Assembly: GCA_949987565.1 (NCBI GenBank)
Contig: OX465103.1
Coordinates: forward strand, 9,339,149 to 9,403,148
Length of the DNA stretch: 64,000 nucleotides
From: Luidia sarsii
Taxonomy: Eukaryota; Echinodermata; Asteroidea; Paxillosida; Luidiidae
Direction of reading: 5' to 3'
Shown here: piece by piece, positions 21,801 through 28,252 of the stretch
How positions within the stretch are numbered: position 1 is the stretch's first letter
How the letters are laid out: the number at the start of each line of letters is the position of its first letter
Translations under genes and position numbers: made by a program
The notes under the pieces: model-generated
The model's input: the letters and a program-made list of their open reading frames with translations, nothing else
What the model was told of the DNA's origin: nothing
Databases searched by the model: none

Positions 21801-21980
21801 CAGGGATGCACGCCGGACGCCTACCACCTGGAGAGGCGGGACTTCCTGTGCGACGGCAGCCTACTGGCGGTGGGCTCTCCGGCCCTTCCTGCCCAGAGCC
21901 CCGACACCGGCACCCAAAAGAGCAAAGTGGTAGACGTCCACGACACCTGTGTCTGCGACGCCTGCCGAGCCGAGCCATAG
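3722..21980 (+). CDS. Secreted modular protein: cadherin-like repeats, WAP, TSP1-like, Cys-rich C-terminus (18 exons)
   Basis: Gene model by splice phase: exons 3722-3800, 4296-4485, 5567-5838, 6203-6326, 7183-7525, 8665-8806, 9152-9326, 10641-10874, 11435-11552, 12473-12664, 12787-12979, 13479-13736, 14859-15095, 16062-16211, 17084-17250, 18840-18912, 20439-20606, 21742-21980. They total 3354 nt, exactly 1118 codons with stop, and every junction keeps phase. Order of parts: signal peptide (1-22); repeat 1 (about 27-150) with the tandem beta-sandwich signature NWYGVLTFAYRVSDG; repeat 2 (about 222-400) with LHVRDSDADKGVYRVQVSVD and LEFVGSLDGINDVLKEMVY; a Trp-rich segment (about 400-470); two further degenerate repeats (about 520-790); a repeat split by a WAP domain (repeat 774-982, WAP 853-902); a TSP1-like module (about 995-1038); a Cys-rich tail. 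The signature resembles the cadherin-like/VCBS repeats common in bacterial adhesins and some animal matrix proteins. I infer an extracellular adhesive or matrix role; the ligand is unknown. Least certain junctions: the donors of exons 4 (GTAGGA) and 13 (GTTCGT) and the acceptor of exon 10. Confidence 0.75.
3847..4162. repeat. Tandem duplication (two units of about 157 bp) in intron 1
   Basis: Two nearly identical units (about 3847-4005 and 4006-4162) share ACATCACATTT, GTACTTGAAAGTGGACG, AGCCTGAGCCTAAGCC and TGAGCAGGTTTTGGTGCC. A related single copy lies at about 2385-2465. Confidence 0.85.
4296..4485 (+). CDS. Exon 2: start of cadherin-like repeat 1
   Basis: After a TCTCCGCAG acceptor the frame reads YEITENRAMLGLLGACPP and ends ITLINAETGEFKFE, the strand pair that precedes the NWYG motif in this repeat type. 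The GA|GTAATC donor leaves phase 2; reading through instead gives an immediate TAA, so splicing is needed. Confidence 0.8.
4975..5140. repeat. Foldback element, family A
   Basis: Inverted arms GGGCCTGACGTTTCGATCC (near 4980) and GGATCGAAACGTCAGGCCC (near 5043) surround a short loop. They are followed by the family tail AGTCAGTAAGCAGTTTGCAA and CTGTATATC. The same arms and tail recur about 20 times in the window. Confidence 0.85.
5194..5563. repeat. Polypyrimidine array (CCT / CCCCTT units) touching a 3' splice site
   Basis: About 370 bp of almost pure C/T on the plus strand, built of CCT triplets broken by CCTTCCCCTTCCC blocks. It ends three bases before the AG (5565-5566) of exon 3 and therefore supplies its polypyrimidine tract. 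The long Pro/Leu, Gly and Arg/Glu frames here are simple-repeat artefacts. Confidence 0.9.
5567..5838 (+). CDS. Exon 3: repeat 1 end and linker
   Basis: Reads (E)PPPNWYGVLTFAYRVSDG then ASAPAKVTVLV, the C-terminal strands of a tandem VCBS/cadherin-like repeat. A linker with a Cys pair (VCNCDEQLTC) follows. Donor G|GTAAGT, phase 1. Confidence 0.85.
6203..6326 (+). CDS. Exon 4
   Basis: Phase-1 acceptor after TTGGATTCCAG. Reads TCSCRLSLPEGWVLAEGLQ and LLDHELLALTPAQLQSLTLK. The donor AA|GTAGGA is weak; without splicing a TAG ends the frame two bases on. The phase fits exon 5. Confidence 0.65.
6330..6515. repeat. Foldback element around GTGTCC motifs
   Basis: Imperfect inverted repeat: GGTGTAAAGGCTAATTATG on the left, ATTAACCTTCACACC on the right, with internal complementary GTGTCCCGGAC stretches. 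A partial relative is at about 58510-58590. Confidence 0.55.
6650..7011. repeat. CT/GT-rich microsatellite in intron 4
   Basis: About 360 bp of TCTC with interspersed TGTC and CCC, strongly strand-asymmetric. The Ser/Leu-rich frames across it are not genes. Confidence 0.85.
7183..7525 (+). CDS. Exon 5: cadherin-like repeat 2, first half
   Basis: Acceptor CCTCTCATCAG. The exon is GC-rich, reads HHCLDVHVVDWPAESGQ, then ETREGRPVRFGALHVRDSDA and VYRVQVSVDRGGTLWL, the conserved start of this repeat class (E-x-x-P-x-x-F-x-x-x-x-V-x-D-x-D). Donor AAG|GTGAAG, phase 0. Confidence 0.85.
8081..8240. repeat. Foldback MITE, GTGCGCCCTCAAGAG family
   Basis: Inverted arms CACAATAGCACAGTGCGCCC (left) and GGGCGCACTACTGTG (right), with internal complementary GGCCAATCACAA and TTGTGGTTGGCC. 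Other copies are at about 10908-11066 and 40418-40547. Confidence 0.8.
8377..8502. repeat. Interstitial telomere-like array
   Basis: Degenerate TTAGGG, TTACGG, TTAGAG and TTAGGA hexamers on the plus strand, grading from GGTTACGG to GGTTAGGG. Confidence 0.85.
8665..8806 (+). CDS. Exon 6: hydrophilic insert of repeat 2
   Basis: Acceptor ACTCCCCAG. Encodes a highly charged segment (HDQEWERPDQDKEYRQHDRF, then NNGKGELEFVG) forming the loop between the strands of repeat 2. Donor G|GTGAGT, phase 1. Confidence 0.8.
9152..9326 (+). CDS. Exon 7: repeat 2 end and Trp-rich segment
   Basis: Acceptor GCGCCCCCAG. Continues (G)SLDGINDVLKEMVYVPW, the conserved G-x-L-x-x-I-N-x-x-L motif, then a Trp/Pro-rich stretch (CPKWPTPPNWDLPAGSW). 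The donor TG|GTAATT splits the Trp codon completed by exon 8. Confidence 0.85.
9668..10632. repeat. 18-bp minisatellite in intron 7, ending at a 3' splice site
   Basis: About 53 units of CTCAATTGGACCACCTCA with point variants, over nearly 1 kb. The last unit lies 8 bases from the AG (10639-10640) of exon 8. The repeating peptide frames in all registers are artefacts of a unit length divisible by three. Confidence 0.95.
10641..10874 (+). CDS. Exon 8: Trp-rich segment and linker
   Basis: Acceptor CCTCCCTAG. Encodes YPRFWYPFPRKHWSWWPRVL and a Cys pair (TCSDW...TCGRDED), then SVVDWYADVHVSARG, similar in form to the DVHVVDW strand of exon 5. Donor GA|GTGAGT, phase 2. Confidence 0.85.
10908..11066. 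repeat. Foldback MITE, GTGCGCCCTCAAGAG family
   Basis: Best copy in the window: left arm GCGATTCACAATAGTGCGCC, right arm its near-complement ending GTGAATCGCCC. The centre holds an inner palindrome (GTCGACAC ... GGGTCGAC). Confidence 0.85.
11250..11375 (-). mobile_element. tRNA-derived SINE fragment
   Basis: On the minus strand the copy carries a B-box-like stretch (GGGCTCATGTCC) and an A-box-like segment, followed by the family body CCAGCCCTTAGATGG on plus. See the better copy at 61010-61400. Confidence 0.6.
11435..11552 (+). CDS. Exon 9: degenerate cadherin-like repeat
   Basis: Acceptor GCATGCAG. Reads NLFNYFPPTAQSFVLSHLYL and SFRLRFSLNVLEDH, comparable to the strand order of exon 5. Donor CAC|GTGAGC, phase 0. 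Confidence 0.75.
11553..12472 (+). other. Intron 9, without clear structure
   Basis: About 920 bp. I see only a decayed family A foldback copy at about 11834-11915 (arms AGGACCTTCCTCAAAG and AGAACCTGCTAGGAT around an A-run) and a T8G9 run near 12354-12370. Confidence 0.5.
12473..12664 (+). CDS. Exon 10: degenerate repeat, Cys-bearing
   Basis: Reads GDVHSEERIFCYGLQVTILN, FTCTNSSECDDQLQKIQVQL and EVCKVTIE. The strongest-looking acceptor (CCACCAG, exon from 12486) breaks phase with exon 9. The AG at 12471-12472 restores phase 0 and the overall frame, so it is used here. Donor GAG|GTAATT. Confidence 0.6.
12787..12979 (+). CDS. Exon 11
   Basis: Acceptor ATCGTTTAG. Reads YRDDSTYMSDYMMVWGYRT and then starts a new repeat (PPRHNITALQGETIELELRS). 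Donor G|GTAATG, phase 1. Confidence 0.8.
13306..13380. repeat. Short CAGCT-rich tandem stretch
   Basis: About 75 bp of degenerate CTCAGCTCAGTT-type units in intron 11. Confidence 0.7.
13479..13736 (+). CDS. Exon 12: cadherin-like repeat
   Basis: Acceptor TTGCGACAG. Encodes HTVIYAEQGLVTVSAPDGLR and the second-half motif LCISGPADMVVEALASAKLI, a clear match in pattern to the G-x-x-x-x-I-N-x-x-L segment of repeat 2. Donor A|GTAAGA, phase 1. Confidence 0.85.
14460..14710. mobile_element. Foldback MITE with TGTGACC(C/T)GGCACA termini
   Basis: About 250 bp bounded by TGTGACCTGGCACATCATAA and the inverted TGTGCCGGGTCACA, AT-rich inside. A second full copy is at 45672-45924 in opposite orientation. 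It is probably a non-autonomous DNA transposon. Confidence 0.8.
14859..15095 (+). CDS. Exon 13: first half of the WAP-split repeat
   Basis: Acceptor TCTCATAG. Reads PPLTRVTVGVSVLSSEPHPS and LLALDMIRLSGMDTEDARFN, then SLQALRGRLHVETS, the strand order of this repeat class. The donor T|GTTCGT is poor but is the one that keeps phase with exon 14; otherwise a stop follows two codons later. Confidence 0.7.
15111..15934. repeat. CCAGT pentanucleotide satellite
   Basis: About 820 bp in intron 13. It is a near-perfect (CCAGT)n array from about 15316 on, with a single ATTCC triplet interruption near 15518-15532. It is preceded by a CAGTG/GAGTG variant zone (15190-15315). All PVQSS, LDWTG and similar frames are artefacts. 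Confidence 0.97.
16062..16211 (+). CDS. Exon 14: WAP (whey acidic protein) domain
   Basis: One exon encodes the whole domain: DDCPEQ..., LCTEECSFHTACPGNQMCC, LRGCDRVC. It shows the eight-cysteine four-disulfide-core pattern with C-P-G-x-x-x-C-C. Phase 1 at both ends means it can be gained or skipped without a frameshift. It interrupts a cadherin-like repeat that resumes in exon 15. Confidence 0.88.
16317..16480. repeat. Foldback element, family A (best hammerhead-like copy)
   Basis: Arms GGGCATGACGTTTCGATCC and GGATCGAAACGTCAGGCCC flank GGCCTTTGAGAAAGGTCC. The tail CAGTCTGAAACATTTTTGTA follows. A decayed second copy lies at about 16495-16610. Confidence 0.85.
17084..17250 (+). CDS. Exon 15: second half of the WAP-split repeat
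   Basis: Acceptor TTCTCCATGCAG. Reads KGISIEGKISTINNVLEAEN and LWYMANQC, the G-x-x-x-x-I-N-x-x-L motif that completes the repeat begun in exon 13. Donor GAT|GTAAGG, phase 0. Confidence 0.85.
17420..17776. mobile_element. Foldback MITE with nested insertion
   Basis: Termini GGTCTCTTGTCAAAAAGATC (left) and GATCTTTTTGACAAGACGCC (right). Compared with the 174-bp copy at 58611-58784, this one holds about 180 bp of extra AT-rich sequence between 17505 and 17690. Confidence 0.8.
17818..18200. repeat. TATGACAGACAG-type minisatellite
   Basis: Degenerate units of TGACAGACAGTATGACAGAT and variants over about 380 bp in intron 15. Confidence 0.85.
18385..18615. repeat. Foldback element with CTTGGTTCAAGACG arms
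   Basis: GTCTTGGTTCAAGACG near 18390 is matched by CGTCTTGAACCAAGAC near 18597. CpG-rich GTACGCAC stretches inside are also inverted. Confidence 0.6.
18840..18912 (+). CDS. Exon 16
   Basis: Acceptor CTTCCATAG. A short exon reading VKQPGRMGGDFSTLFVNVSC, the final strand of the split repeat. Donor G|GTACGG, phase 1. Confidence 0.75.
19100..19345. mobile_element. Foldback element carrying a histone-type stem-loop (family B)
   Basis: Arms start GTGACACCGTGT on the left and end AATGGTGTCACTGC on the right. The right arm holds GGCTCTTTTCAGAGCC (19282-19297); the left arm holds a diverged reverse copy. Confidence 0.75.
19982..20364. mobile_element. Foldback MITE, ACAACATTGG family
   Basis: TAAAGCCCCTACACAACATT on the left, AATGTTGTGTAGGGGCTT on the right. 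Relatives at about 52315-52705 (reverse interior), 59759-60130 and 62029-62515. Confidence 0.85.
20439..20606 (+). CDS. Exon 17: thrombospondin type-1-like module
   Basis: Acceptor TTTTGCCAG. Reads NCEENWGPWRECKFLAG, CGRGTQVRVGRCGSE and RPCQIC: the WGPW-x-x-C, C-G-x-G-x-Q-x-R and R-x-C marks of a short TSP1 repeat. Phase 1 at both ends. Confidence 0.8.
20874..21468. repeat. 26-bp minisatellite in the last intron
   Basis: About 23 units of GCCTGCGAAATAGCCATTGC plus a 3-6 bp variable joint (AAA, TAAG or TATAG types). The unit length is not a multiple of three, so no frame is kept. Confidence 0.93.
21742..21980 (+). CDS. Exon 18: Cys-rich C-terminus and stop
   Basis: The CCAGCCAG acceptor ending at 21741 keeps phase 1. 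Reads PGCSSVYPVLRCPQGCTPDA, then DTCVCDACRAEP and TAG at 21978-21980. Seven to eight cysteines suggest a small disulfide-bonded cap. No transmembrane segment or GPI signal, so the product is probably secreted. Confidence 0.85.
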
Positions 21981-22185
21981 GCAAATTCACAACACGACGA
22001 TGCTAAGATTATTGCGTTAACTGCTTCTCCATCCAAACGCCTCCATCCAATCATCACTGGTACAGTACTCATTTCATCTCCACTGCTTAGCCTTGAATAC
22101 TTTCTCGAGCAGACCCACCATCTCCATGTGGGAAGTCTGCGATAACACATGCGATAACCAATGTCATGCAGCCGATTTCAAGAAA

Positions 22186-22574
22186 GGTTGCGTAAAGGCC
22201 GCCGCACACGAGAGCTATCTGCTGAGCAAAAAGTCTTTCGTGGCCGTTAGCTCAGCACGTAGCTCACCGTGTGCGCTGAGCTTTTAGTGAGATTTCTGCC
22301 TCAAGAGGCCGTGAGACCAATATCTATCCTGTTTGATTTTGGCAACCACATTGCTATTTTTTTTTTGCTCAGCACGTAGCTCAAGTCGCCGCACACGATG
22401 AGTTTTCATCCACGAGAGGCGAAACAAATCAAACAGAATAGATATTGGCCTCTTGAGGCAGAAATCTCAAAAGTTCAGCGCACACGGTGAGCTACGTGCT
22501 GAGCTAACGGCCTCGAGATATTTTTTTTGCTCAGCAGATAGGTCTCGTGTGCGGCGGCCTTAAGTTACGCAACC
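22186..22574. mobile_element. Large foldback element (about 390 bp)
   Basis: GGTTGCGTAAAGGCCGCCGC on the left is matched by GCGGCGGCCTTAAGTTACGC on the right. GCTCAGCACGTAGCTCACC and its complement recur in both halves. Single copy in the window; probably a MITE. Confidence 0.85.
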
Positions 22575-22659
22575 AAATATTGCGTGGGCTCTGAAAAGTG
22601 TTGGTATATTACCAAGGAGGTATCAGCACGAGCTCTTTGGTATAACTCTACCTAACTAT

Positions 22660-22770
22660 GGACAGTGTGTACTGCCCTGACGACGGGCAGAATACTCAGT
22701 CTGAAACGATGACGTATACCGGCTCTTTTCAGAGCCATACTCTTCGAAAGAGATAAAGCTTACGTATGTA
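22660..22770 (+). mobile_element. Family B copy with histone-type stem-loop
   Basis: CCTGACGACGGGCAG, then CTGAAACGATGACG, then GGCTCTTTTCAGAGCC at 22721-22736 and the purine element GAAAGAGAT a few bases on. Confidence 0.75.
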
Positions 22771-23309
22771 TACTAGACGCTGTAAGCGTTTCCACATTGT
22801 GCTCCCACCATACCAACCTTCAGACTTATATTCATCCCTATTCTTCAATTAATTATATGAGTGGTTGATTCAATCCTTTTGTTGTGATGAAAACAAAGCA
22901 TTCAATGAAATGCCTCCCTCTTCGATTCGGTCATAGATTGATTCAGAATTTTGCTCTTCAAATTTGAGGTATTTTACACAGAATGGTCGAGATCAGGAAT
23001 AACACAAAGACCGGTGACTATAAATTATTCAGATAAACTTGAGTACCGTAAACTTTGGAAACATCTTTTGTGTAATCGTATGGATTTGTGTCCCAAATCG
23101 CTTAGGAGTATATTATTACGAAGACGATTATTGATCAAAAGCTGAACCTATCTTTTGGTCACCCAAACAATGAAAAATATCAGTCTACTCAAAGTAAACA
23201 ATTTTAATTTGTAATCGAAATTGTTGTTTCGTTATCCAGTGGCTTTGTATGCTAGATTCGTAGAATGTAAAGAAATAAAAGAATAGATTGTGAGTTTGGA
23301 CCTCTCTAG

Positions 23310-23690
23310 TGATGTGTAGGTGGTGAGAGGGGGTCAGGGGGTGAGAGGGGGTCAGAGTGGTGAGAAGGGGGTCAGGGTTGTGAGAGAAGGTCAGGGTGGT
23401 GAGAGTGGGTCAGGGTGGTGAAAGGGGGTCAGAGTGGTAAGAGGGGGTTAGGGTTGTGAGAGGGAGTCAGAGTGGTGAGAGGGGGTCAGGGTGGTGAAAG
23501 CGGGTCAGAGTGGTGAGAGGGGGTCAGGGTTGTGAGAGAAGGTCAGGGTGGTGAGAGTGGGTCAGGTTGGTGAGAGGAGGTTAGGGTGGTGAGAGGTGGT
23601 CAGGATGGTGAGAGGTGGTCAGGGTGGTGAGAGGTGGTCAGGGTGGTGAAAGGGGTCGGGGTGGTGAAAGGGGGTCAGAGTGGTGATAGG
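23310..23690. repeat. G-rich 18-bp minisatellite
   Basis: About 20 units of GGTGGTGAGAGGGGGTCA with variants. Strong G-over-C strand bias; runs of five Gs recur, so quadruplex formation is possible. Confidence 0.92.
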
Positions 23691-24545
23691 ATCTGCGGAG
23701 GATGACCAAGGGCAGGTGACGCAGACGTGGCACATGGTGAAAAACAGTGTAGGGTGAAGGGTCATTTATGAATATTCATATTGGCTGTTGACTTATTGTG
23801 GCACCAGCCACTCAAATCGAGCCATTAAAAACACATGTACATTGTGCCAGAGACTCAGAATACATTTGGACTCTATTTCACGCGTTATAACTCGCAAATA
23901 AAAGCAGAAATTAAAAAAAGAATATTACATAGCTATGGTTAAAGTCCCGGTCCTGTATATCGTTCTTTTATTTAGATGAATCGTACGGTTTAAAATCTAC
24001 CAAACATACACATCAAAAACCCATCGGACTTTCACACAATTATTTTTATTGATCAATGTATGGGGAGAATTTAGATGTCAAATCGCCAGATGGGACACAT
24101 CTATATAGAAATCAGACGTTAAAATGATTTTGACAAATTAAGCGACAAATAGGTATTCTGAATTGGACATTAATGCTGATAGCAAAACATTGAGGCATGT
24201 AATGATCAACGATTCAAAAGCACGACAGATAAATCGCACAATTCTCTTCTGCAATTGTAAACGATGGGGTTCTTTTATTAATACGTTTCCGAATGCCCAT
24301 GGTCCTATCTTTGAAGTACTAAAGTATAAAGGGTAATCTATAATTATCTTTAAAGAAGAATGAAACCCCGAGTTTCAAAAAAAGTGAAAAATCATGGAAT
24401 TCGGTGGTCGAATTCGCGTTCCCGCAAACCGCCATCTTTTCAAATGGCCCGCCAGTCACTGCGGGGGTATGACGTAATGACGGACAACTCCCGCATGGGC
24501 CCGGACGGATATATCGCGTGCAGTTATACACTCGCGAGCTGAACG

Positions 24546-24800
24546 ATGGTGTACTGCCAGGCTTTTGGATGTCAAAATACCAGCGGGAAAAAGCTGGGGA
24601 AATCTTTCCACGCAGTTCTCAACAAGGACAAGAGACCTAAGTTGTTTAGGAAGTGGGCTGCGGCCATCAAAGTTGAGAAATTTCTCAAAGTCGGCTACAA
24701 AATACAGTGGAAATGACGTGATTTGTAGCGATCACTTCACCGATTAATTGGGAGGATCATTGCTGGCCAAACTCACCGGCTCGAAGCCAGGAAAAACAAT
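24546..24800 (+). pseudogene. Broken THAP-domain gene or transposase fragment
   Basis: ATG at 24546 opens MVYCQAFGCQNTSGKKLGKS with FHAVLNKDK and FRKWAAAIK: the C-x-x-x-G-C...F-H...W start of a C2CH THAP zinc finger. The frame then stops (TGA at 24714), but the final part (GNDVICSDHFTD, matching C-S-x-H-F) continues in another frame, so at least one frameshift is present, followed by TAA. THAP domains occur in P-element-type transposases and in host DNA-binding proteins; which one this was cannot be told. Confidence 0.65.
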
Positions 24801-26559
24801 GAAGGAACATGCCGTACATATGTGGTACCATGACGGAAGAAGGGGGATATACGTACCATGCCTTATTTGTATTTGTGCTGAAATTTGCACGCTATCGGCG
24901 AAGCGACTGCCTCTGTAATCACAGCGCACTCACCGGTCACGCCAGACTGGTTTATTGCTTTATCATCCCAGCGCTCACTATTACAATAGACCGATTGCGC
25001 GACCACTGTTTACACGCCATCGGGTTATAGTGGACATTTTATTCACCCCGTTTGGCACAGAGCACCGATGGAAATGTACAAATAAGAATGTGGAGATTAT
25101 GGTAGTCTTCTTTGCTCATTTCCACTCCTGTTCTATACACAATGAAAAAAATACCCACTATAAGTCACGTGATGGCATGTAACCAGTGGGCGCGCAATCG
25201 ATCTATACCTCGGGCAGTTACTGCCGACGGAATTTCCCACATTTTTTCTTGCGTTCTCGCATTTCATCGCGCTCATGAATCGGGTTTCCCGGTAGCCCAG
25301 CCACAGATGGTGGACAGACCTTAAAGTTGCAATTATTCTGCGCTACAAAATTGCTGCCAGCTGCATGCTTAAGATCACCTTGCCAACCCAAAATTCACTA
25401 TTGTTTCATTCTAAGTAAAGAGTGGAATACGTCATGTTAAACGCAACCGTCATTACATCGCAGTGCGGTTTGTAATCCCGTTTAGACAGGGAAGACTTTT
25501 CCTGCTATACAGGTTTTCGTGCTCTATGAAATTGGGCCCCGTTCCCAGTAGAACCGTCCCAGTATAGGTCTCTCATAATCATGCCTCTGATGCATTGAGG
25601 TCATACTGTGAACGAGATGTAACACTTTTAAAATTCTAGCCTGTGACAATGAACTAGAGATCCCCAAAGTCGAGTTTTAACTAAATTCCCATGTACAGCT
25701 GCGTGATACCAAATACACTTGAAATGCTACTTAAAAAAGGGACATTTTAAAAATGTGTATAAAAGCTATTGGTACAAATTTAACGTAGGGTTATACACTG
25801 AGTGGGCTCATGCAAAGACAATAATATTATTCAGTATGCTTCTCCATTGGGCTTCCATTGGGCAAGTGGTGCTTTGTAAGATTCAGTTACATGTATGATA
25901 AAAGGTAAAAATGATAAACGTCAAGCTTAGAACAATTTCATAAACCTTAGCACCAGTCTCGTCATCTGTGTACACGATTAGCACAGCTTAATTAAAACCA
26001 AACTGGAAAGTGAGACGGGAAAACAGGCATTTTTCTTATTATTGGAATTAAAGCCCTCACTTGTACCTTTTGATCTTGTGTAAAACACCAGCCCTCGGTG
26101 TTTGAAAGGTGCTGCCAAAGAATTCATCTGAATCCTGAGGTTCGTGCAGTCGTGAAGTTGACGCATTCTGTTTTCCAACAGTATAAAGGCCTACTTGTGT
26201 GAACGTCTAAAGACTGAAGCATAAACCTATGTACACGTGAATGTACAAATTAGTACAAATTGGCCACTGACAATCAGTCTACATTTTGTAATCTGTAGCA
26301 AAAATGTGTTGCAATTTGAACTGAAAATAACACAACCATGGTATCTACTGAAAAACAATATTACGATAGTAGGCTGTTCAAAGATCCACCAAACAAATAT
26401 TACAGAAAAACTGACTGGGAACGTTAATAAATTGGATAAATGGCAAGGGAGTTCGGTGGACCTGTGACTTAAAACCCCCCAGGTCAGAGGTCGCGGGATC
26501 ATGTTGGCCTTCAGTCAAATTTCCTTAGTCACTTTTCAAGACCTTATAACAATTCAGTG
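24801..26559. other. Intergenic, nothing recognisable
   Basis: About 1.76 kb of AT-moderate DNA with only short frames. I see no conserved protein pattern, tandem array or foldback in it. Confidence 0.5.
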
Positions 26560-26960
26560 CAATATTGTTGCATGTCAGGCCACTGATGACGGCCTATATA
26601 GGTTCCGAGGTGGACCCCTGCTATACTCGCAGTGGCCGCATTGGCCAGTGGATGGGCCACTGTTTAGTCTGTGTCCTCCCTGGACCTGCGGCCAGGGCTC
26701 GGCCTGCTTCAATGCGGCCATGCATCGCTGGGGCCTACGTCCAATCTCCGGCCTGTCAATGTGGTGCCCCTGATGAACAAACTGCGCAGCATAATTCTTA
26801 GAGAGTGCCCAGAGCTCGGCCCACCGGAGGATGTGAACCTCACTTACCCAAAGACACCAACTAGAGCTGGTTGCAGCGCTTACTGCTGTTTGCCTCGTAC
26901 GACAGAAGAGGAAGAAGAAGGCTATATTCTGTTGAGCACGACCTCCACATAGAGTTACGG
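26560..26960 (+). mobile_element. Remnant of a non-LTR retrotransposon reverse transcriptase (C-terminal end)
   Basis: Spread over shifted frames are the usual pieces that follow the RT domain in Jockey/RTE-like LINEs: FNAAMHRWGL, CQCGAPDEQTAQH (C-x-C-G...Q-T...H) and ECPELGPPEDVNL. Several frameshifts and stops show that it is dead. Confidence 0.65.
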
Positions 26961-27245
26961 CCAGCAGCCCGATTATGAATTACAAAATCTGTTTGCACTG
27001 AAACAGGCATCGACACTTGATGTAAGCCGCTCTATATAATGTACGGTAAACGAAACTAGACTGGTCAGAGTTCATATTCAGTAACAAGTGTGTGGAAAGT
27101 ATGCAATTAATACACTTTTACAAAACAACTAAACAACCCAACAACCAATCAACAGATAGACAAACACTTAACCACTTCACTCACACCTCTCTCTTCGGTT
27201 TAAAAACCAGAGAGGACCTATTTACAAAACAGAAATGCCAAGTAA

Positions 27246-27776
27246 TTGATTCCTAGTGGCGTTGTAACTGACTCCATTGAAGAGGAACTGCTTGAGTCGA
27301 ACAGCCCAATTAATCGCCAACACCTCAAATCACCCCAGACCCACAAGGACAGACATGATCCTGATTCCAGACCTGGTGTCTACAAGATCCCCTGCACATG
27401 TGGCAAAGTGTATGTCGGAGAGACTGGCAGGGACCTCCCCACCAGACTCAAAGAACACAAAGCCCATGGCCGCAAGGGTGATTATGACAAGTCTGGGATC
27501 ATCAAACACTCTCATGATAACGATCATGTCATCCAGTGGAGTGGAGCCAAACTCATTACCAGCATTGAGAGATGGCATCCCCGTCGGGTGAGAGAGGTCA
27601 TCGAGATCTACAAGAACAACACCCTTTCTCAAGACATCGGTGTCTACATCAGTGACATTTGGCGACCTCTACTGTCTGATGGGTCCTCTATACCCAAGGA
27701 CAACACCACCAATAAGTCTACACCTCCGACGTCCTTCAACCACGGCACCCAGCCCTCTACTGACACGGCCCAGTGA
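27246..27776 (+). mobile_element. Penelope-like element: GIY-YIG endonuclease end of the ORF
   Basis: A 176-codon open frame ends at TGA 27774-27776. It reads SRPGVYKIPCTCGKVYVGET, then GRDLPTRLKEH, a His-rich segment (IIKHSHDNDHVIQW) and RRVREVIEIYKN. This is the GIY-YIG nuclease fold (GVY...YVG, the Arg of RLKEH, the Glu of REVIEI) with the CxC insertion typical of Penelope-like retroelements. No reverse-transcriptase part is recognisable upstream, so the copy is 5'-truncated; the endonuclease frame itself is intact and its catalytic residues are present. Confidence 0.85.
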
Positions 27777-28065
27777 TTTCCCACCTCACGTCGTGCTTCA
27801 GTAGTCTGGATGGGCGGGAAAGATCCTCCACACTTCAACGGTCACAACGGTACCACAACTTTTGGCGGGAAGGATCCTCCACGCTTCACCGCTCCTCCAA
27901 GCCATACTAAACCCCTGATGATAGTTGAAATCCTGCAGTCTCCTGACGACGAGCAGAGTACACACTGCTCGAAACGTTGAGTCACCGGCTCTTTTCAGAG
28001 CCACACTCAGTCTCAAAAGAGATGATAAACATGGTGTCACCGCAAACCAATTAATAACCTCAAAT
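27777..28065 (+). mobile_element. Penelope 3' region ending in a family B unit with histone-type stem-loop
   Basis: Directly after the endonuclease stop: CTGACGACGAGCAG / CTGCTCGAAACGTTG hairpin (27952-27978), stem-loop GGCTCTTTTCAGAGCC at 27987-28002, CAAAAGAGAT at 28014-28023, then GGTGTCACCGCAAACC. This position ties the family B repeat to Penelope-like elements. Confidence 0.7.
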
Positions 28066-28252
28066 CGTTGAACCGATATTATACACGTTCATAGACACAG
28101 ATAATATTACACTTTGATCCCCTTTAATACTGAAAGACTGGATGCACCGATTGAAGATAAGAATTTCCCACTTCAGCGCATATTTCAAACCTTAAATTCC
28201 TTCCCTTTGCCAAGAACTGAGTCTACCCAGCTTTCGAGGTTACACCAGGTGA

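Larger units (their letters stand above)
22575..24545. other. Intergenic spacer
   Basis: No gene seen. It contains a family B copy (about 22660-22770) and the G-rich minisatellite at 23310-23690. An AATAAA at 23274-23279 could serve as poly(A) signal of the secreted-protein gene, but this would mean a 1.3-kb 3' UTR and is unproven. Confidence 0.45.

Noticed and set aside
27945..27985. Active hammerhead ribozyme in family B (CTGACGA ... GAAAC ... GTC)
   Set aside because: The CUGACGA and GAAA words are present, but the first stem II pair would be C-C, or G12 is consumed by the stem, and stem I arms do not pair. At best a relic.
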